Assembly (NCBI GenBank): GCA_046348995.1
Contig: JAXMDB010000002.1
Span: 1-64,000 of the forward strand
Length of the DNA: 64,000 bases
Origin: JANNSX01 sp046348995
Lineage (GTDB): Bacteria; Pseudomonadota; Alphaproteobacteria; Rhizobiales; Hyphomicrobiaceae
Direction of reading: 5' to 3'
Positions 62,892 to 64,000 of the stretch are shown here, in pieces; positions within the stretch are counted from its first letter, which is position 1, and each line of letters opens with the position of its first letter. Position numbers and translations under genes: made by a program. The notes under the pieces are model-generated. The model had not been told where the DNA came from, searched no databases, and saw only the letters and a program-made list of their open reading frames with translations.

Positions 62892-63773
62892 CTATCCGCG
62901 TAATCCAACGGCGGGCCCGAAAGTGTCGGGTCCGCGGTTCGTCGGCGGCACCGGGGCATAGTGACTGAAGCTCATCGACCAGGTGCCACGGCCCGACGTG
63001 ATTCCACGCAACGAGCTGTCATAGCCGAACATGTGATCGAGTGGCACGTGGGCCGAAATCCTATGGAGCGGTGTCGACGGATCGCCGGGCAGGAAATGCG
63101 CGCGGCGAGAGGTCAGGTCGCGCGTAACGGTGCTGAGGCACTCGGCCGGCGTCATGACCTCGACCACCATCACCGGCTCTAGCAATTTCGGCTCCGCCTT
63201 CACGAGCGCATCGCGCATGGCGGTACGAGCGGCGCTCTCGAAGGCGCTCGCACTTGAATGCCCCTCGCGATCGGTGGCATCGATCACCCGGACTCTTGCC
63301 TGCACGATTGGAAATCCGATGAGCGAGCCCGTTTTGATGACGGCGTCGATGCCTTTCAAAACCGCTGCGGCAAATTCAGTGGGAAGCACACCGATAGGAA
63401 GATCATTCTCGACGGTGACGGTCCAGCCCGGCGCATCGGGTCGAACCTCGATCTTGATCCGGGCGAACTCGTGCGACCCTGGCTTCTTGTGGGTGTGGTC
63501 GGCCGTCGCAGATTTCGCGATCGTCTCGCGATACGCGACGCGGGGGTTACCGATCAGTATCGGAACCCTATCTAGGATTTGCCCAATGAGCCTGTCCAAC
63601 CCGAGCTCGCTCATACCGTCGAGAATGATCTGACCGCTCTCGGTGTCGATGTGGAAAGCGTGCTCGGGGTCAACGCTCGTCAAGTTGGAGAGTGCACCAA
63701 GCAACCGATCGCGATCCGCCGCAGCCTTGGGCTCGATGGCGATCTCGATGGGCCTGATCGTCTCAACCACCAT
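62892..63773 (-). CDS. EF-G-like protein lacking G and II domains (domains III-V only)
   Basis: 293 residues from the ATG at 63773. It begins exactly at EF-G domain III (ETIRPIEIAIEPKAAADRDRLLGALSNL) and runs through GMSELGLDRLI, YRETIA, domain IV (HTHKKPGSHEFARIKI, GFPIVQARVRVIDA) and domain V (KLLEPVMVVEVMTPAECLSTVTRDLTSRRAHF, VPLDHMFGYDSSLRGITSGRGTWSMSFSHYAPVP). No GTPase domain exists upstream: the frame meets a stop at 63869. GMSELGLD departs from the usual GMGELHLE. The frame is intact, so it may be a functional stand-alone mimic of EF-G or a recent truncation. An alternative GTG start is at 63848. Confidence 0.8.
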   Translation of the reverse strand: MVVETIRPIEIAIEPKAAADRDRLLGALSNLTSVDPEHAFHIDTESGQIILDGMSELGLDRLIGQILDRVPILIGNPRVAYRETIAKSATADHTHKKPGSHEFARIKIEVRPDAPGWTVTVENDLPIGVLPTEFAAAVLKGIDAVIKTGSLIGFPIVQARVRVIDATDREGHSSASAFESAARTAMRDALVKAEPKLLEPVMVVEVMTPAECLSTVTRDLTSRRAHFLPGDPSTPLHRISAHVPLDHMFGYDSSLRGITSGRGTWSMSFSHYAPVPPTNRGPDTFGPAVGLRG

Positions 63774-63843
63774 GGATTGATCTTCGACTATGGATACAAC
63801 GCAGCCTAACACGGCAGAGTTATCTGCAAAATCTCTCCCCACC

Positions 63844-64000
63844 GTCACGGCCGCGAAGGCGGCCGCCTAGCCGGAAGCGACTGGGCGTGACGCCTCGGCC
63901 AACGGCGCGGTTCTGAGCATGCCGTATGGGACCTCTCCCAACCTGTGACGGACACCGCATCTCACCGACCTGTCTGGGCGACCGCCTTCGCGGCCGTGAC
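63844..64000. repeat. 19-bp inverted repeat at the window end
   Basis: GTCACGGCCGCGAAGGCGG (63844-63862) and its exact inverse (63982-64000) enclose 119 bases with no gene. The left copy itself can fold (GGCCGC-GAAG-GCGGCC). The right copy reaches the last base, so its true extent is unknown. Confidence 0.6.

Noticed and set aside
62911..62935. Hairpin between argG and the EF-G-like gene as terminator
   Set aside because: The 10-bp stem lies inside the 3' coding end of the EF-G-like gene and has no T-run.

Overview
The window is high-GC chromosomal DNA from an alphaproteobacterium, most likely a member of the Hyphomicrobiales (Rhizobiales). The reasons are a ChpT-type histidine phosphotransferase beside a single-domain response regulator, an EipA (DUF1134) envelope protein, a bactofilin, a K+-independent H+-pyrophosphatase, a CysQ nucleotidase and the general protein style. 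There are no rRNA or tRNA genes and no CRISPR array that I can see.

Layout. 1-4.3 kb: membrane pyrophosphatase (cut by the window edge), bactofilin and an RTX calcium-binding protein. 4.3-6.04 kb: a complete-looking retron. It has a reverse transcriptase fused to a C-terminal TIR domain, preceded by a 117-nt msr-msd RNA whose a1 and a2 ends pair and which contains a perfect 13-bp GC hairpin. 6.2-8.7 kb: a patatin-like lipoprotein and an intact IS481-family element inside nested repeats. 8.7-16.5 kb: DUF1326/DUF2182 pair, HAD dehalogenase, phytanoyl-CoA-type dioxygenase overlapping a UDP-sugar epimerase, DppA-like aminopeptidase, CysQ, class II aldolase and a ferredoxin-like protein. 16.5-22.3 kb: acetyltransferase, an unknown protein, the CheY-like regulator and ChpT, EipA and a coiled-coil membrane protein. 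22.3-30 kb: methyltransferase and two glycosyltransferases as an overlapping operon, a protein phosphatase, an FAD oxidoreductase, a dihydrodipicolinate-synthase-family enzyme and an old-yellow-enzyme homologue, then a second IS481 copy with a 315-bp internal deletion.

30.7-56.3 kb is mainly nitrogen and amide metabolism. hyuA and hyuB hydantoinase genes and a PAP2 phosphatase are divergent from a polyamine-type ABC transporter (ATPase, two permeases and three tandem paralogous binding proteins separated by hairpins). Then come a serine hydrolase, two amidases, a universal stress protein behind a FixK/FNR-like box, a gamma-glutamylpolyamine-synthetase-like enzyme, an amino-acid permease with a tiny relic-like paralogue, three NAD(P)-dependent dehydrogenases and an acyl-CoA dehydrogenase. 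Import of amines followed by glutamylation or hydrolysis of amides is the simplest reading of the cluster.

56.3-58.0 kb is a lower-GC block of three overlapping genes of unknown function, two of them membrane proteins, and looks acquired. 58.1-64 kb returns to core-like genes: an ATP-grasp enzyme, small membrane proteins, an isoprenylcysteine methyltransferase-type protein, argG, and an EF-G-like protein made only of domains III-V.

The best candidate for an undescribed system is the RT-TIR retron with its embedded RNA. The three-gene low-GC module is second. Short palindromic REP-like repeats of several families are scattered between genes and in one case form the end of a coding region.
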